A DNA stretch of 64,000 nucleotides from JANXSS01 sp043729515 (GCA_043729515.1 JAYTLK010000076.1:1-64000), one strand, 5' to 3'. Shown: positions 52,139 to 62,933, counted from the stretch's first letter. Notes: generated from the letters alone by a model not told the origin. A program made the numbers and translations.

Positions 52139-53068
52139 ATGGACATTCTTTTTCATGCGGCCGACGCCAATCCGGAGCCATGGCTCACAGAGCTGCAGGC
52201 AGCGCTGCCACAGGCGCGGTTGCGCCTCTGGCAAGAAGGCGACGATGCACCGGCCGATCATGCGATCGTCTGGAAGCCGCCGGTGTCGATGCTGCGCGGG
52301 CGAACCGACCTGAAGGCGATCTTCAACCTCGGCGCCGGCGTCGACGCGATCCTGCAATTGGGCGATGCGCTGCCGGCCGGCGTGCCGATCGTGCGCCTCG
52401 ATGATGCCGGCATGGGTGCCCAGATGGCCGAATACGTCAGCCATGCGGTGCTGCGTTACTTCCGCCGTTTCGATCAGTTTGCCGTGCAGCAGGCGCAGGG
52501 GCAATGGCGCTTTGCCAAGCCGCATGAGAAATCGACGTTTTCGATCGGTATCCTCGGCCTCGGTGTATTGGGCAGCCGCATCGCCGCAGCAATTGCGCCC
52601 TTCGGTTTTCCGCTGCACGGCTGGAGTCGCACGCCGAAGAGCCTGCAGGGCGTGACCTGTCATGCCGGCGCCGACGGTTTCGATGCCTTCATGGCAGCCT
52701 CGAAGGTCGTGGTGTGCGTGCTGCCGCTGACAACCGGCACCACAGACCTGCTCGATGCGGCGGCGCTGGCGAAGATGCCGCGCGGCGGTTACCTGATCAA
52801 CGTCGCCCGCGGCGCCCATGTGGTCGAAGGCGATCTGCTGGCAGCGATTGCGAGCGGTCAGTTGGCCGGCGCCACGCTGGACGTCTTCCGGCAGGAGCCG
52901 CTGCCGGCCGATCATCCGTTCTGGCGCGAGCCGCGCATCACCCTCACGCCGCATATCGCCGCCGTCACGCTGCGTGGCGACAGCGTGCGTCAGATAGCGG
53001 CCAAGATCGTGCGACTGGAAGCTGGCGAGACAGTCCCCGGAATGGTCGATCGCGGCCGCGGGTATTGA
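52139..53068 (+). CDS. ghrA: Glyoxylate/hydroxypyruvate reductase A
   Basis: This NAD(P)H enzyme reduces glyoxylate or hydroxypyruvate. The 309-residue D-2-hydroxyacid dehydrogenase has FNLGAGVDAIL near residues 62-72, the dinucleotide motif GILGLGVLGSRIA, the catalytic arginine in NVARGAH and the catalytic histidine in LTPHIAAVT. It starts 16 bases after mccA. Its place in a leucine operon next to aceK suggests a link to glyoxylate handling. Confidence 0.9.
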   Translation: MDILFHAADANPEPWLTELQAALPQARLRLWQEGDDAPADHAIVWKPPVSMLRGRTDLKAIFNLGAGVDAILQLGDALPAGVPIVRLDDAGMGAQMAEYVSHAVLRYFRRFDQFAVQQAQGQWRFAKPHEKSTFSIGILGLGVLGSRIAAAIAPFGFPLHGWSRTPKSLQGVTCHAGADGFDAFMAASKVVVCVLPLTTGTTDLLDAAALAKMPRGGYLINVARGAHVVEGDLLAAIASGQLAGATLDVFRQEPLPADHPFWREPRITLTPHIAAVTLRGDSVRQIAAKIVRLEAGETVPGMVDRGRGY

Positions 53069-53167
53069 TGCCGGGATGACGACGAAGAATGACATGCGAC
53101 GGCATGCGACGACTCACCACGGCATGACGAACGAAGGCCGGTGCAAACGACAACCAGGCAGGAAACG

Positions 53168-54091
53168 ATGATGAACACAGAACGCAACATGCCGGCACGC
53201 GTCAAGCTGGTCGAAGTCGGTCCGCGCGACGGCCTGCAAAATGAAAAGATGATCATCCCGGCCGAGATCAAGATCGCTTTGGTCGATCGGCTGACTGCGG
53301 CGGGTTTTCCGAACATCGAGGCGGCGTCCTTCGTCTCGCCGAAATGGGTGCCGCAGATGGCAACCTCGACCGAAGTCATGGCCGGCATCACGCGCCGACC
53401 CGGTGTGATCTATTCCGCGCTGGTGCCGAACATGAAAGGCTTCGAGGCGGCGGCCGCGGCCGGGGTGCAGGAAGTGGTGATCTTCGGCGCCGCCTCCGAA
53501 GCATTCTCGCAAAAAAACATCAACTGCTCGATCGCCGAATCGGTGGCCCGCTTCCAGGATGTGGCCGCCGCTGCCAGGCAAGCCGGCCTGCGTCTGCGCG
53601 GCAGCATCAGCTGCGCCTTCGGTTGTCCTTACCAGGGCGCGGTGGCGCCGTCGGCCGTGGCAGATGTGGTGCGCCGGTTGCGCGCACTGGGTTGCGACGA
53701 GATCGACATCGCCGACACCATCGGTGTGGCCACGCCTGCGCTGGTGCGGGAAGTCATGCCGGCAGCGATTGCCGAGTTTCCGATCGCGCAGCTGTCGGGA
53801 CATTTCCATGACACCTACGGTCAGGCGCTGGCCAACATCTGCGCCAGCCTGGAACTGGGCATCGCAATCTATCATGCATCGGTGGCCGGCTTGGGCGGCT
53901 GCCCGTATGCCAAGGGCGCCACCGGCAATGTGGCCACCGAGGACGTGCTGTATCTTCTGCAGGGCCTGGGCATCGAGACCGGCATCGATTTGGATGCCAC
54001 CGTGGAGGCGGGCCAGTTCATCTCCAATTTCCTGGGACGGCCGGCAGCCAGCCGGGCCGGCACCGCGCTGGCGGCGAAGCGCTCCGCCTGA
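53168..54091 (+). CDS. hmgL: Hydroxymethylglutaryl-CoA lyase
   Basis: This enzyme cleaves HMG-CoA into acetoacetate and acetyl-CoA, the last step of leucine breakdown. The 307-residue TIM-barrel protein has VEVGPRDGLQNEK near residues 14-26 and GHFHDTYGQALANI, together with the signature GLGGCPYAKGATGNVATED containing the active cysteine. ATG at 53168 or 53171 is the start after AGGAAAC. It closes the catabolic block. Confidence 0.95.
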   Translation: MMNTERNMPARVKLVEVGPRDGLQNEKMIIPAEIKIALVDRLTAAGFPNIEAASFVSPKWVPQMATSTEVMAGITRRPGVIYSALVPNMKGFEAAAAAGVQEVVIFGAASEAFSQKNINCSIAESVARFQDVAAAARQAGLRLRGSISCAFGCPYQGAVAPSAVADVVRRLRALGCDEIDIADTIGVATPALVREVMPAAIAEFPIAQLSGHFHDTYGQALANICASLELGIAIYHASVAGLGGCPYAKGATGNVATEDVLYLLQGLGIETGIDLDATVEAGQFISNFLGRPAASRAGTALAAKRSA

Positions 54092-54150
54092 CGCCGGCGC
54101 TCTCGATGATTTTGTTGTAAGGTTGGCAATTCGGCCGCACCGTTCTTGGA

Positions 54151-54183
54151 CTTCATCACGTCTTCATCACGCTTTCATCACGA
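54151..54183 (+). repeat. 11-base tandem repeat before the proline-rich membrane gene
   Basis: Three units of YTTCATCACG plus one variable base stand in tandem in the gap after hmgL. No function is apparent. Confidence 0.8.
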
Positions 54184-54197
54184 CTCCGTATAGCCTC

Positions 54198-55136
54198 TTG
54201 CTACCGTCCTTTTCCCTTGCGCCTGCCAGCGCCTCCACTGCTTCTCCAGGATCATCGCCGGCGTTCGGCCTGCCGCGCCATCGGTTCTCGCGCAGCGGCG
54301 GCCTGCTGCTGGCAGTGCTGCTGCATGGACTGCTGCTGTGGATGATCCTGGCCCAGGACCCGCTGGTGATCAAGCCGCCCACCGATGGCAAGGAAGGCAC
54401 GCTGACGTATATTGCGCCACTGGCCGAGATGCGCCAGCCGAAAGCGATCACGCCGCCGCAGCCGAAGTCGATCCCAAAACCACCGACCAGGCCGCAGCCG
54501 GCGCCGAAACCGCCCAGGCCGATCAGCAAGCCCGTCAGCAAACCGGTGCGGCAGCCGGCCGAAACGCCGCCGCCAGCGCCGCAGACCGCCGTCGCCGAGC
54601 CACTGACACCGGCGCCGAACGTGGCGCAACAGCCGGCGCCGGCCGATGATTTCTCGTCCCGCATCGAAGCCAATCGCAAGCGCCGTGCCGAGGCCCTGGC
54701 GCAGGATCCGGCGCTGGCCCAGGCCGTGACCGAGTCGCCCGACCAGCGCGCCAGCCGCATCGCCCGCGAGAACGTCGCCTTCTCGCAGCGCGGCCAGGGT
54801 GCCGAGCGCGACCAGACCGGCGGCGTGTTCCAGCTGCGTGACGTGCGCAACAACCACGCAGAATTCATGTTCCGCGGCTGGAACACGAATTTCAAGCGCA
54901 ACTGGAACCAGTTGGTGGCGGTTGACCAGGGCAGCGAGACCGATATCGAAACCGCTGTCGTCAAACGCATGATCGCGCTGATACGGTCGCACAAGGAGGG
55001 CGAATTCATCTGGGAGTCGCATCGCCTCGGGCGCCAGATCACTCTGAATGCCGATCCGGCCTACGAGACCGCATTGCGTCAGTTCCTGCTCAAGGAATTT
55101 TTTCCGACTTATGTGCGCGACGCCGGTCGCGGCTAG
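54198..55136 (+). CDS. Proline-rich membrane-anchored protein
   Basis: The 312-residue protein has one membrane span (about residues 34-52), then a Pro/Lys/Ala-rich stretch (about 80-150) like TonB or TolA linkers. The C-terminal domain (about 205-310) with FRGWNTNFKRNWNQLV and LRQFLLKEFFPTYV is not recognised. The C-terminal half does not match a TonB domain by eye. No ATG lies before the membrane span, so TTG at 54198 is the best start, and the true start is uncertain. Confidence 0.65.
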   Translation: MLPSFSLAPASASTASPGSSPAFGLPRHRFSRSGGLLLAVLLHGLLLWMILAQDPLVIKPPTDGKEGTLTYIAPLAEMRQPKAITPPQPKSIPKPPTRPQPAPKPPRPISKPVSKPVRQPAETPPPAPQTAVAEPLTPAPNVAQQPAPADDFSSRIEANRKRRAEALAQDPALAQAVTESPDQRASRIARENVAFSQRGQGAERDQTGGVFQLRDVRNNHAEFMFRGWNTNFKRNWNQLVAVDQGSETDIETAVVKRMIALIRSHKEGEFIWESHRLGRQITLNADPAYETALRQFLLKEFFPTYVRDAGRG

Positions 55137-55316
55137 GCGTTCTACACCCTGCCCGACACCCTCGGACAGGCCTCTGGGCGCCGCGGCCGGCACATGCTGC
55201 AGCCATTCCCACCGAAGGCGCGTGGATTTAATACAATAGAGAAATTGTAAAACATCGACGCACTTGGTTTGTCGCATCCGCGGCAGCCGATGGGCATCGA
55301 CAGTGGGGAACGTTTC

Positions 55317-55499
55317 ATGGACATACCGACGCCAGCCAACAGCGCGCGCGCCGCTGCTGCTCCGGCCTACGTCATCGGCCACATCACGGTGCGCGATCCG
55401 GTTGGCTGGCAGGATTACTGCAACCGGGTGCCGGCCACGCTGACGCCGTTCGGCGGCGAAGTGCTGCTGGCATCGTTTCACGGGCTGGGGATCGCATGA
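55317..55499 (+). pseudogene. Truncated DUF1330-like fragment
   Basis: A 60-residue frame has the N-terminal half of a DUF1330 protein (AYVIGHITVRDPVGWQDY and ATLTPFGGEVLL) but then ends with GLGIA. The second half expected in members of about 95 residues is missing and was not found in another frame nearby. A GGGGAA ribosome site is intact, and its stop overlaps the next start as ATGA, so it may still be translated. It is probably a remnant left by a deletion. Confidence 0.55.
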
Positions 55500-55837
55500 G
55501 CGTCGACCAGGCCGACCAGATCGATGCCGTGACCATCGACACCACCGAGGGCGCGTGCCGGCTCGCCATCATCGACCACCTGGCATGGGACCATGCGCAT
55601 CTGCAGGCGCTGGAACTGAAGATCAATCACTACCTGAAATTCATCGAAAGCGGCGAGATCTATGTCCAGCATCCGGATGCTGCCGGCTGTGATTTCCGCA
55701 TCGATGTCGCAGCGATCTACACGCCGCCACCACAAGTGATGGCGTTCTTCGGGCAGGCGCAGGCGGTGCTCGAAAGCGCCGGCGTGCTGCTGCAGATCGG
55801 CCCGCTCGGCGCCGGCTATGCCGACGGCCCGCCATGA
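55496..55837 (+). CDS. DUF6572-like small protein
   Basis: The 113-residue protein follows the DUF6572 pattern, with VDQADQIDAVTID at the start, ITDHL-like IIDHLAWDHAHLQALELKIN and the FIESGEIY motif. Function is unknown. It overlaps the DUF1330-like fragment by 4 bases. Confidence 0.72.
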   Translation: MSVDQADQIDAVTIDTTEGACRLAIIDHLAWDHAHLQALELKINHYLKFIESGEIYVQHPDAAGCDFRIDVAAIYTPPPQVMAFFGQAQAVLESAGVLLQIGPLGAGYADGPP

Positions 55838-55889
55838 GACGACCCTGCACGACGCCTGTCGCATGTCGCGGCTGCGACCACCGCGCCGC

Positions 55890-56240
55890 ATGAGCGCCGC
55901 TTTCGATCCGACCCGGCATGCTGCTCCGCTGCCCTCACCTTGCATCGGCCTGTGCGTGATGACGCCGCAGACCGGCCTGTGCCAGGGATGCGCGCGCACG
56001 ATCGACGAGATCATCGGCTGGAGCAGCGCCAGCGAAGCCGTCAAGCGCGACATCTGGCTGGCCATCGGCATTCGCCGTGCCAGCGGGAGCTCGGATCTTC
56101 ACCCGGATTTCGGCAAGGCGGAGAGGCCGGACGCAAGCGATCATGCAGGCGGTGGCGCAAGCCCCGATGCCAGTCACGACGCTGGCCATGACACGGACCA
56201 GAGCCGAGAGCGCGACATCCGTCCGGATCGAGATTCATGA
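55890..56240 (+). CDS. DUF1289 family protein
   Basis: The 116-residue protein has the four-cysteine DUF1289 motif PSPCIGLCVMTPQTGLCQGC near residues 16-35, probably an iron-sulfur or zinc site, then DEIIGWSSASEAVKRDIW. A His/Asp-rich tail of about 45 residues is added. Alternative starts at 55818 and 55863 exist. It overlaps the next gene as ATGA. Confidence 0.8.
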   Translation: MSAAFDPTRHAAPLPSPCIGLCVMTPQTGLCQGCARTIDEIIGWSSASEAVKRDIWLAIGIRRASGSSDLHPDFGKAERPDASDHAGGGASPDASHDAGHDTDQSRERDIRPDRDS

Positions 56241-57181
56241 GCCTGCCCCCGGCATCACCCGTGGTGTCCGCCGATCTCCTGCCGCCGACGATGCAGGTGT
56301 TGGAGCGCGGCTGGCTGTCGTCGAACAACATCCTGTTTCACGGTTGCGACGCGACGGCGCTGGTCGACAGCGGCTATGCCACCCACGCCGCGCAGACCGT
56401 GGCACTGGTGGAGCGCGCCCTCGAGGGCCGCACACTCGATCGCCTGGTCAACACGCATCTGCATTCCGATCATTGCGGCGGCAATGCAGCGCTGCAGGCC
56501 AGATACGCCTGTCGCACCGCCATTCCAGCCACGGAAGCGTCGGCCGTGCGCGCCTGGGATCAGGACGCGCTCAGTTTTCGTGACACCGGCCAGCAGTGCA
56601 CCCGCTTCGGCTTCGACGACACCCTGGCACCCGGCGCCAATCTGCGCCTGGGCGACCTCGACTGGCAGGTGCTGGGCGCGCCGGGCCACGATCCGCATGC
56701 GCTGCTGCTGTATTGCCCGGCCTGGCGCATCCTGATTTCGGCCGACGCGCTGTGGGAGAACGGCTTCGGCGTCATCTTCCCCGAACTCGACGGCAAGGCC
56801 GCTTTCGCCGAAACCCGTGCCACGCTGGGCCTGATCGCGACACTGGACGTGGCGTTGGTCATTCCCGGCCACGGTGCGCCGTTTACCGACGTCGCCGGCG
56901 CACTGGCACGGGCTGGCTCGCGCATCGATTACCTGCAAGCCGACCCGGTGCGCAATGCGCAGAACGCGGTCAAGGTGCTGCTGAAATTCTTGCTCCTGGA
57001 GCGGCGCGCCTTGCCGTTGGCGCAGGTGCCGGAACTGCTGGCAGGCATCCGGCTGTTTCGCGACACCAACCGACGCTTCCTGCACCTGTCCGACACCGAC
57101 CTGGCGCACTGGGCAGTGGCGCAGTTGCAGCGGGCCTGCGTTGCCCGCATCGAAGGCGAGCTGCTGGTCAATCAGGATTAA
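56237..57181 (+). CDS. MBL-fold metallo-hydrolase
   Basis: The 314-residue protein has HLHSDH at residues 74-79, GAPGHDPHALL with a further histidine, an aspartate in LISADALWE and a histidine in IPGHGAPFTD. The dinuclear metal site looks complete. The C-terminal helical region is typical of glyoxalase II-like hydrolases. The substrate is unknown. It overlaps DUF1289 by 4 bases and precedes rarD by 13. Confidence 0.86.
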   Translation: MSLPPASPVVSADLLPPTMQVLERGWLSSNNILFHGCDATALVDSGYATHAAQTVALVERALEGRTLDRLVNTHLHSDHCGGNAALQARYACRTAIPATEASAVRAWDQDALSFRDTGQQCTRFGFDDTLAPGANLRLGDLDWQVLGAPGHDPHALLLYCPAWRILISADALWENGFGVIFPELDGKAAFAETRATLGLIATLDVALVIPGHGAPFTDVAGALARAGSRIDYLQADPVRNAQNAVKVLLKFLLLERRALPLAQVPELLAGIRLFRDTNRRFLHLSDTDLAHWAVAQLQRACVARIEGELLVNQD

Positions 57182-57194
57182 TCGAAAGTTCGAC

Positions 57195-58115
57195 ATGCAT
57201 TACGGAGTCCTGTTCGCCGCCACCGCCTATGTGCTGTGGGGTCTGTTTCCGCTGTATTTCAAGCTGCTGGCCGGCGTGCCGGCAATCGAGATCCTGATGC
57301 ACCGGATGCTCTGGTCGCTGGTCTTTCTGGGTGCGGTGCTGGCTGCGCGCCGACAATGGCGCTGGCTGGGCGAGGTGGCGCGCCGGCCGCGGGTGCTGGC
57401 CGGCTTCATGGCCAGCGCGCTGCTGCTGGCGGCCAACTGGTTCCTCTACATCTGGTCGATCAACCATGACCGGGTGATCGATGCCAGCCTCGGCTACTTC
57501 ATCACGCCGCTGGTCAATGTACTGCTGGGCTACCTGCTGCTGCGCGAGCGCTTGCGGCGCCTGCAGTGGATCGCGGTCGGCCTGGCGGCCGCCGGCGTGG
57601 CCTGGCTGGCGCTGCAAAGCGGCCATCCGCCCTGGATCGGCCTGGCGCTGGCGGGCACCTTCGGCACCTATGGCCTGTTGCGCAAGACGGCCGCGCTCGG
57701 GCCGCTGGAGGGCCTGTCGCTCGAAACCCTGCTGCTGTGTCCGCTGTCGCTGGGCTACCTGCTGTGGTTGATGGCGCATGGCGAAAACACCTTCGCCAGC
57801 GTGCCGACCTCCACCCGCTGGCTGCTGGCGGCGGCCGGCCCGATCACCGCCATTCCACTGCTGCTGTTTGCCGCCGGTGCGCGCCGCATTCCGATGGCCA
57901 CCCTGGGTCTGCTGCAATACATCGGCCCGTCGATCCAGCTGCTGCTGGGCGTGCTGCTGTATCACGAGACCTTTGCCGGTGCCCGGCTGGCGGGCTTCGC
58001 CGTGGTCTGGGGTGCGCTGGTGGTGTATTCGGCCGATGGCCTCTTGCAAGCCTGGCGGGGGCGCAGCGCGGCCAGCCCGGCACCGAATCCACCGGCGCCG
58101 GTGGCGACACGTTAA
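57195..58115 (+). CDS. rarD: RarD/EamA family transporter
   Basis: The 306-residue inner-membrane protein has about ten hydrophobic spans in the drug/metabolite transporter fold, starting YGVLFAATAYVLWGLFPLYFK. WFLYIWSINHDRVIDASLGYFI is characteristic of RarD. The name comes from a chloramphenicol-sensitivity phenotype, and the physiological substrate is unknown. A Pro/Ala tail ends the protein. Confidence 0.92.
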   Translation: MHYGVLFAATAYVLWGLFPLYFKLLAGVPAIEILMHRMLWSLVFLGAVLAARRQWRWLGEVARRPRVLAGFMASALLLAANWFLYIWSINHDRVIDASLGYFITPLVNVLLGYLLLRERLRRLQWIAVGLAAAGVAWLALQSGHPPWIGLALAGTFGTYGLLRKTAALGPLEGLSLETLLLCPLSLGYLLWLMAHGENTFASVPTSTRWLLAAAGPITAIPLLLFAAGARRIPMATLGLLQYIGPSIQLLLGVLLYHETFAGARLAGFAVVWGALVVYSADGLLQAWRGRSAASPAPNPPAPVATR

Positions 58116-58236
58116 AATCCGTTTGCCTGCATCCGTTTCGCGGCTTTCCGCGCGGCGGGTTGTACGGGCAAGTGCAATACGGCATCGCCAACGAGGCCGT
58201 ATGCCCATGATGAGATCACCTCCGGAGGAAATGACG

Positions 58237-58572
58237 ATGACCCTGTTCAAATCGATGATGGCAGCTGGTGGCCTGGTACTGCTGATGGCCGGCGCTGCGC
58301 AGGCCAAGGATGTACCGAAGATGCCGGCTGCAGCAACTGCGACGCCAGCGGCCGACGCCAAGGCGAAGACTGCGCCGATGGACATCAACACCGCCAGCGC
58401 AAAACAACTGGCAACCCTGCCGAAGATCGGCGACGTTCGTGCCGCGGCGATCATCAAGGGCCGGCCCTACAAGGCAAAGGATGAACTGGTGGACAAGAAG
58501 ATCCTCACCGATGACACCTACGCCGCCGTCAAGGACCTGATCATCGCCAGGCAGAAGCCGATGAAGAAGTAA
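58237..58572 (+). CDS. Secreted helix-hairpin-helix (ComEA-like) protein
   Basis: The 111-residue protein has a signal peptide (residues 1-23, AQA cleavage), an Ala/Lys-rich linker, and one helix-hairpin-helix DNA-binding domain with DINTASAKQLATLPKIG and DELVDKKILTDDTY. Related ComEA proteins bind DNA in the periplasm during uptake, but no other competence gene is near. ATG at 58237 lies 7 bases after GGAGGA and is preferred over 58231. Confidence 0.85.
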   Translation: MTLFKSMMAAGGLVLLMAGAAQAKDVPKMPAAATATPAADAKAKTAPMDINTASAKQLATLPKIGDVRAAAIIKGRPYKAKDELVDKKILTDDTYAAVKDLIIARQKPMKK

Positions 58573-58657
58573 GACGCAGACGACTGGCCGCAGCGACGGC
58601 CCGCATCGCGCAAGCGCAGCCCGGTCTGTTTCCGGGTCAACCGATTGCCACGCACGG

Positions 58658-58681
58658 CGGCCTGATTTCTCAGGCCGTTTT
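58658..58681 (+). terminator. Rho-independent terminator after the ComEA-like gene
   Basis: A perfect 8-base-pair stem (CGGCCTGA and TCAGGCCG) with a TTTC loop is followed by four T residues. It overlaps the stop codon of the convergent histidine kinase gene. Confidence 0.88.
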
Positions 58682-60208
58682 CTTTTCCGTCGCGGTGGTC
58701 GATGGCAGGCGCACGGTCGCCTCGAGCCCGCCTTCGGGCAGGTTCGCCAGTGTCAGGCTGCCGCCGTGGTTGTCGGCGATGTTGCGGGCGATGGTCAGGC
58801 CCAGGCCGGTGCCGCCGGTGTCGCGCGAGCGCGATGTCTCGAGCCGGAAGAAGGGGTCGAACACCGATTCGAGCTGATCCGGCGCGATGCCGGGGCCGGC
58901 GTCGCGGATGCGGATGACGACTTGGCCGTTCTCCAGCGCCAGCAGCACCGTGGCCTGGCGGCCGTACTTGACCGCATTGTCGAGCAGATTGGTCAGGCAG
59001 CGCCGCAACGCACGCGGCTGCGCCAGGATCGACACCCGGGTGCGGCCTTCGCAAGTGACCGGCTGGCCGGCGTCGGCTGCATCGGCGCAGGCCGATTCGA
59101 GCAGGGAATCGATGTCCAGCAACTGGCGCGACTCCGACGAGTCCATGCTGCGTGCCAGATCGAGACCTTCGCTGACCATCATCTGCATCCCGGCCAGGTC
59201 GGCGACGAGCTTGTCGCGCAGTACCGGATCGGTCACTTTTTCCAGGCGCAGCCGCAGCCGCGTCAAGGGGGTCTGCAGGTCGTGCGTGATGGCGGCCAGC
59301 ATGTGGGTACGGTGCTGGATCTGGCGCCGGATGCGCGACTGCATCGCATTGAAGGCACTGGCAGCGCGCCGGATCTCGGTCGGTCCGGTCACTGCCAGCG
59401 GCGGATGGTCGATGTCGACGCCGAGTTCGCCGGCCGCGCGTGCCAGGCGGCCGATCGGGCGCGCCGTGACGCGCGCCACGCCATAGGCCAGCAACGCGAT
59501 CAGTACCAGGAACAGGCCCAGATAGGGCGGCGCGTACAGGCCGATGCCGCGGCTCAGGCGCGAGGCGTTGCGGGCGTTGAGCGACGAGTGCAGTTTCAGA
59601 CGCAGCAGTTCGCCATCGCGCAGGCTGACGTAGATGGTCTGGCAATCATCGAAGCGTTTCGGATTGAAGTCGATCAGATCGGTCGAGCGCGGCGCGCAGC
59701 CCGGCTCGCGCTGGGTGCCGATCAGGTGGTTGCCGCCCAGGCGCGCCTGCAACAGCGATTGCAGCGGCAGGTTGTTCAGCTCGGCCCGGCCGACCTTTTC
59801 CAGCATCGCGTCGCGCCGCGCCGCATCGATGAAGGTCGCGTCCACGCCGAAGCCGACGGCTGCCGTCAGGATCACCGGCCGCAGGGTGACATCGACCCGC
59901 TCCAGCGCCAGCACGAGCTGCTCGACGCGTTCGGCGATATGCAGGTCCCGCAGCTCCTCGATGGCTTGCTTGCGGTCGCTGGCAGCCAGCCAGGTGGTGA
60001 CCACGGTTGCCAGGATGATGCCGCCCAGGATCATCAGGAAAACACGGTTGACGATCGAGCTCAGCGCCGCACGCAGCCAGCCCGTGGCGGCGGTCAAGGG
60101 GGGAGTGGAGAGGGGCGGCATGGCCGGTGAAGTGGAAGCAGAAGCAGAAGCACGCGTCGCCGCGCGACTGGCCGCAGAAGCCGATGCCGGATGCTCGCGG
60201 GCCGTCAC
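58670..60208 (-). CDS. Sensor histidine kinase (EnvZ-like)
   Basis: The 512-residue inner-membrane kinase has spans at about residues 56-75 and 228-246 enclosing a periplasmic domain with two cysteines (171 and 189). A HAMP region follows, then the phosphoacceptor H309 in AAITHDLQTPL and the ATP-binding N, G1 and G2 boxes (NLLDNAVKYG, DAGPGI, GGTGLGL). A Ser/Ala/Pro-rich N-terminal extension of about 45 residues precedes the first span. The start is GTG, overlapping the regulator stop as GTGA. The signal is unknown. Confidence 0.92.
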   Translation of the reverse strand: MTAREHPASASAASRAATRASASASTSPAMPPLSTPPLTAATGWLRAALSSIVNRVFLMILGGIILATVVTTWLAASDRKQAIEELRDLHIAERVEQLVLALERVDVTLRPVILTAAVGFGVDATFIDAARRDAMLEKVGRAELNNLPLQSLLQARLGGNHLIGTQREPGCAPRSTDLIDFNPKRFDDCQTIYVSLRDGELLRLKLHSSLNARNASRLSRGIGLYAPPYLGLFLVLIALLAYGVARVTARPIGRLARAAGELGVDIDHPPLAVTGPTEIRRAASAFNAMQSRIRRQIQHRTHMLAAITHDLQTPLTRLRLRLEKVTDPVLRDKLVADLAGMQMMVSEGLDLARSMDSSESRQLLDIDSLLESACADAADAGQPVTCEGRTRVSILAQPRALRRCLTNLLDNAVKYGRQATVLLALENGQVVIRIRDAGPGIAPDQLESVFDPFFRLETSRSRDTGGTGLGLTIARNIADNHGGSLTLANLPEGGLEATVRLPSTTATEKKTA

Positions 60209-60945
60209 GTCGGCTTGTATTCCACGTTCACGACGGTGGCCAGCACGTAGCCTTCGTTGCGCACCGTCTTGACGATGCGCGGCGTGCGGGCGTCGTCGCC
60301 GAGTTTCTGGCGCAGGCGGCTGATCTGGATGTCGATCGAGCGGTCGAAGGGATCGGCTTCGCGGCCTTGCGTCAGTTCCAGCAGCTGGTCGCGGTTCAGG
60401 ACCCGGTTCGGATGGTCGAGGAACACCTTCAGCATCCGGAATTCTGCGCCTGACAGCGCCACCACCACGCCCTGCTCGTTGATCAGGTGGCGTGCGATCA
60501 TGTCCAGGGTCCAGCCACCGAACTGCATGAACTGCGCTTCGGTGGCGGCCATGTTGGGTGGCAGCGCGTGCGTGCGGCGCAGGACGCTGCGGATGCGGGC
60601 GAACAGTTCACGCGGCTCGAAGGGCTTGGCGAGGTAATCGTCGGCGCCCATTTCCAGGCCGAGAATGCGGTCGACCGGCGCGCCGCGGGCGGTCAGCATG
60701 ATCACCGGCAGGTTGCCGTGCGCCGGGCTGGCGCGCAGGTTGCGGCACAGGGTCAGGCCGTCTTCACCGGGCAACGTCAGGTCCAGCACCACCAGGTCGA
60801 TGCGGGATTCTTCGAGCACGCGGCGCATGTCAATGCCGTTGGTGGCGGTGAGCGTGCGAAAGCCATTGGCGTCGAGATATTCGGCCAGCAGGGAACGGAT
60901 TTCGCGGTCGTCGTCGACGACGAGGATGGTGGGTAAGCTTTCCAT
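60205..60945 (-). CDS. OmpR-family response regulator
   Basis: The 246-residue regulator has a receiver domain with acidic DDD at residues 11-13, the phosphorylated D55 in VVLDLTLPGEDG and the conserved lysine in YLAKPFEP. A winged-helix DNA-binding domain ends with RIVKTVRNEGYVLA. ATG at 60945 is preferred, and 60954 is an alternative. It is the first gene of the pair with the kinase. Targets are unknown. Confidence 0.93.
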   Translation of the reverse strand: MESLPTILVVDDDREIRSLLAEYLDANGFRTLTATNGIDMRRVLEESRIDLVVLDLTLPGEDGLTLCRNLRASPAHGNLPVIMLTARGAPVDRILGLEMGADDYLAKPFEPRELFARIRSVLRRTHALPPNMAATEAQFMQFGGWTLDMIARHLINEQGVVVALSGAEFRMLKVFLDHPNRVLNRDQLLELTQGREADPFDRSIDIQISRLRQKLGDDARTPRIVKTVRNEGYVLATVVNVEYKPT

Positions 60946-61173
60946 GGCGCTCATTATGGCGATAGCCGGACCCAACGCACGCGCCGTATGTATTTTTTTA
61001 TCGCCATCCGGGCAGCGGACACGGAACGATACAATCCGCCCTGATGCGGCATCGCGTATCCTTTCACTGTTCCGGCACATCCCGGCATGCCCCGGCAATG
61101 TCGATTACCTCCGGCATCCTGCAGCCGATTGCATCCCGCTCCCACCATTTCTCGACACCATCCCAATCCAGCC

Positions 61174-62841
<1,668 letters not shown>

Positions 62842-62933
62842 CCCATGGTGGCGCGCGGGCAGATAAGTTCAACGTTATTCATCCACCCCGTAAAACCAAC
62901 ACTTGCCATGTGGAATTAAATAAACTTGCTCCG

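Noticed and set aside
49717..52146. An 809-codon open frame on the - strand opposite mccA
   Set aside because: It is a shadow of the high-GC coding strand. It has no family motifs, while the + strand encodes an intact MccA.
58766..60130. A 454-codon + strand frame opposite the histidine kinase
   Set aside because: The kinase has all of its catalytic boxes. The antisense frame has no motif and no ribosome site.
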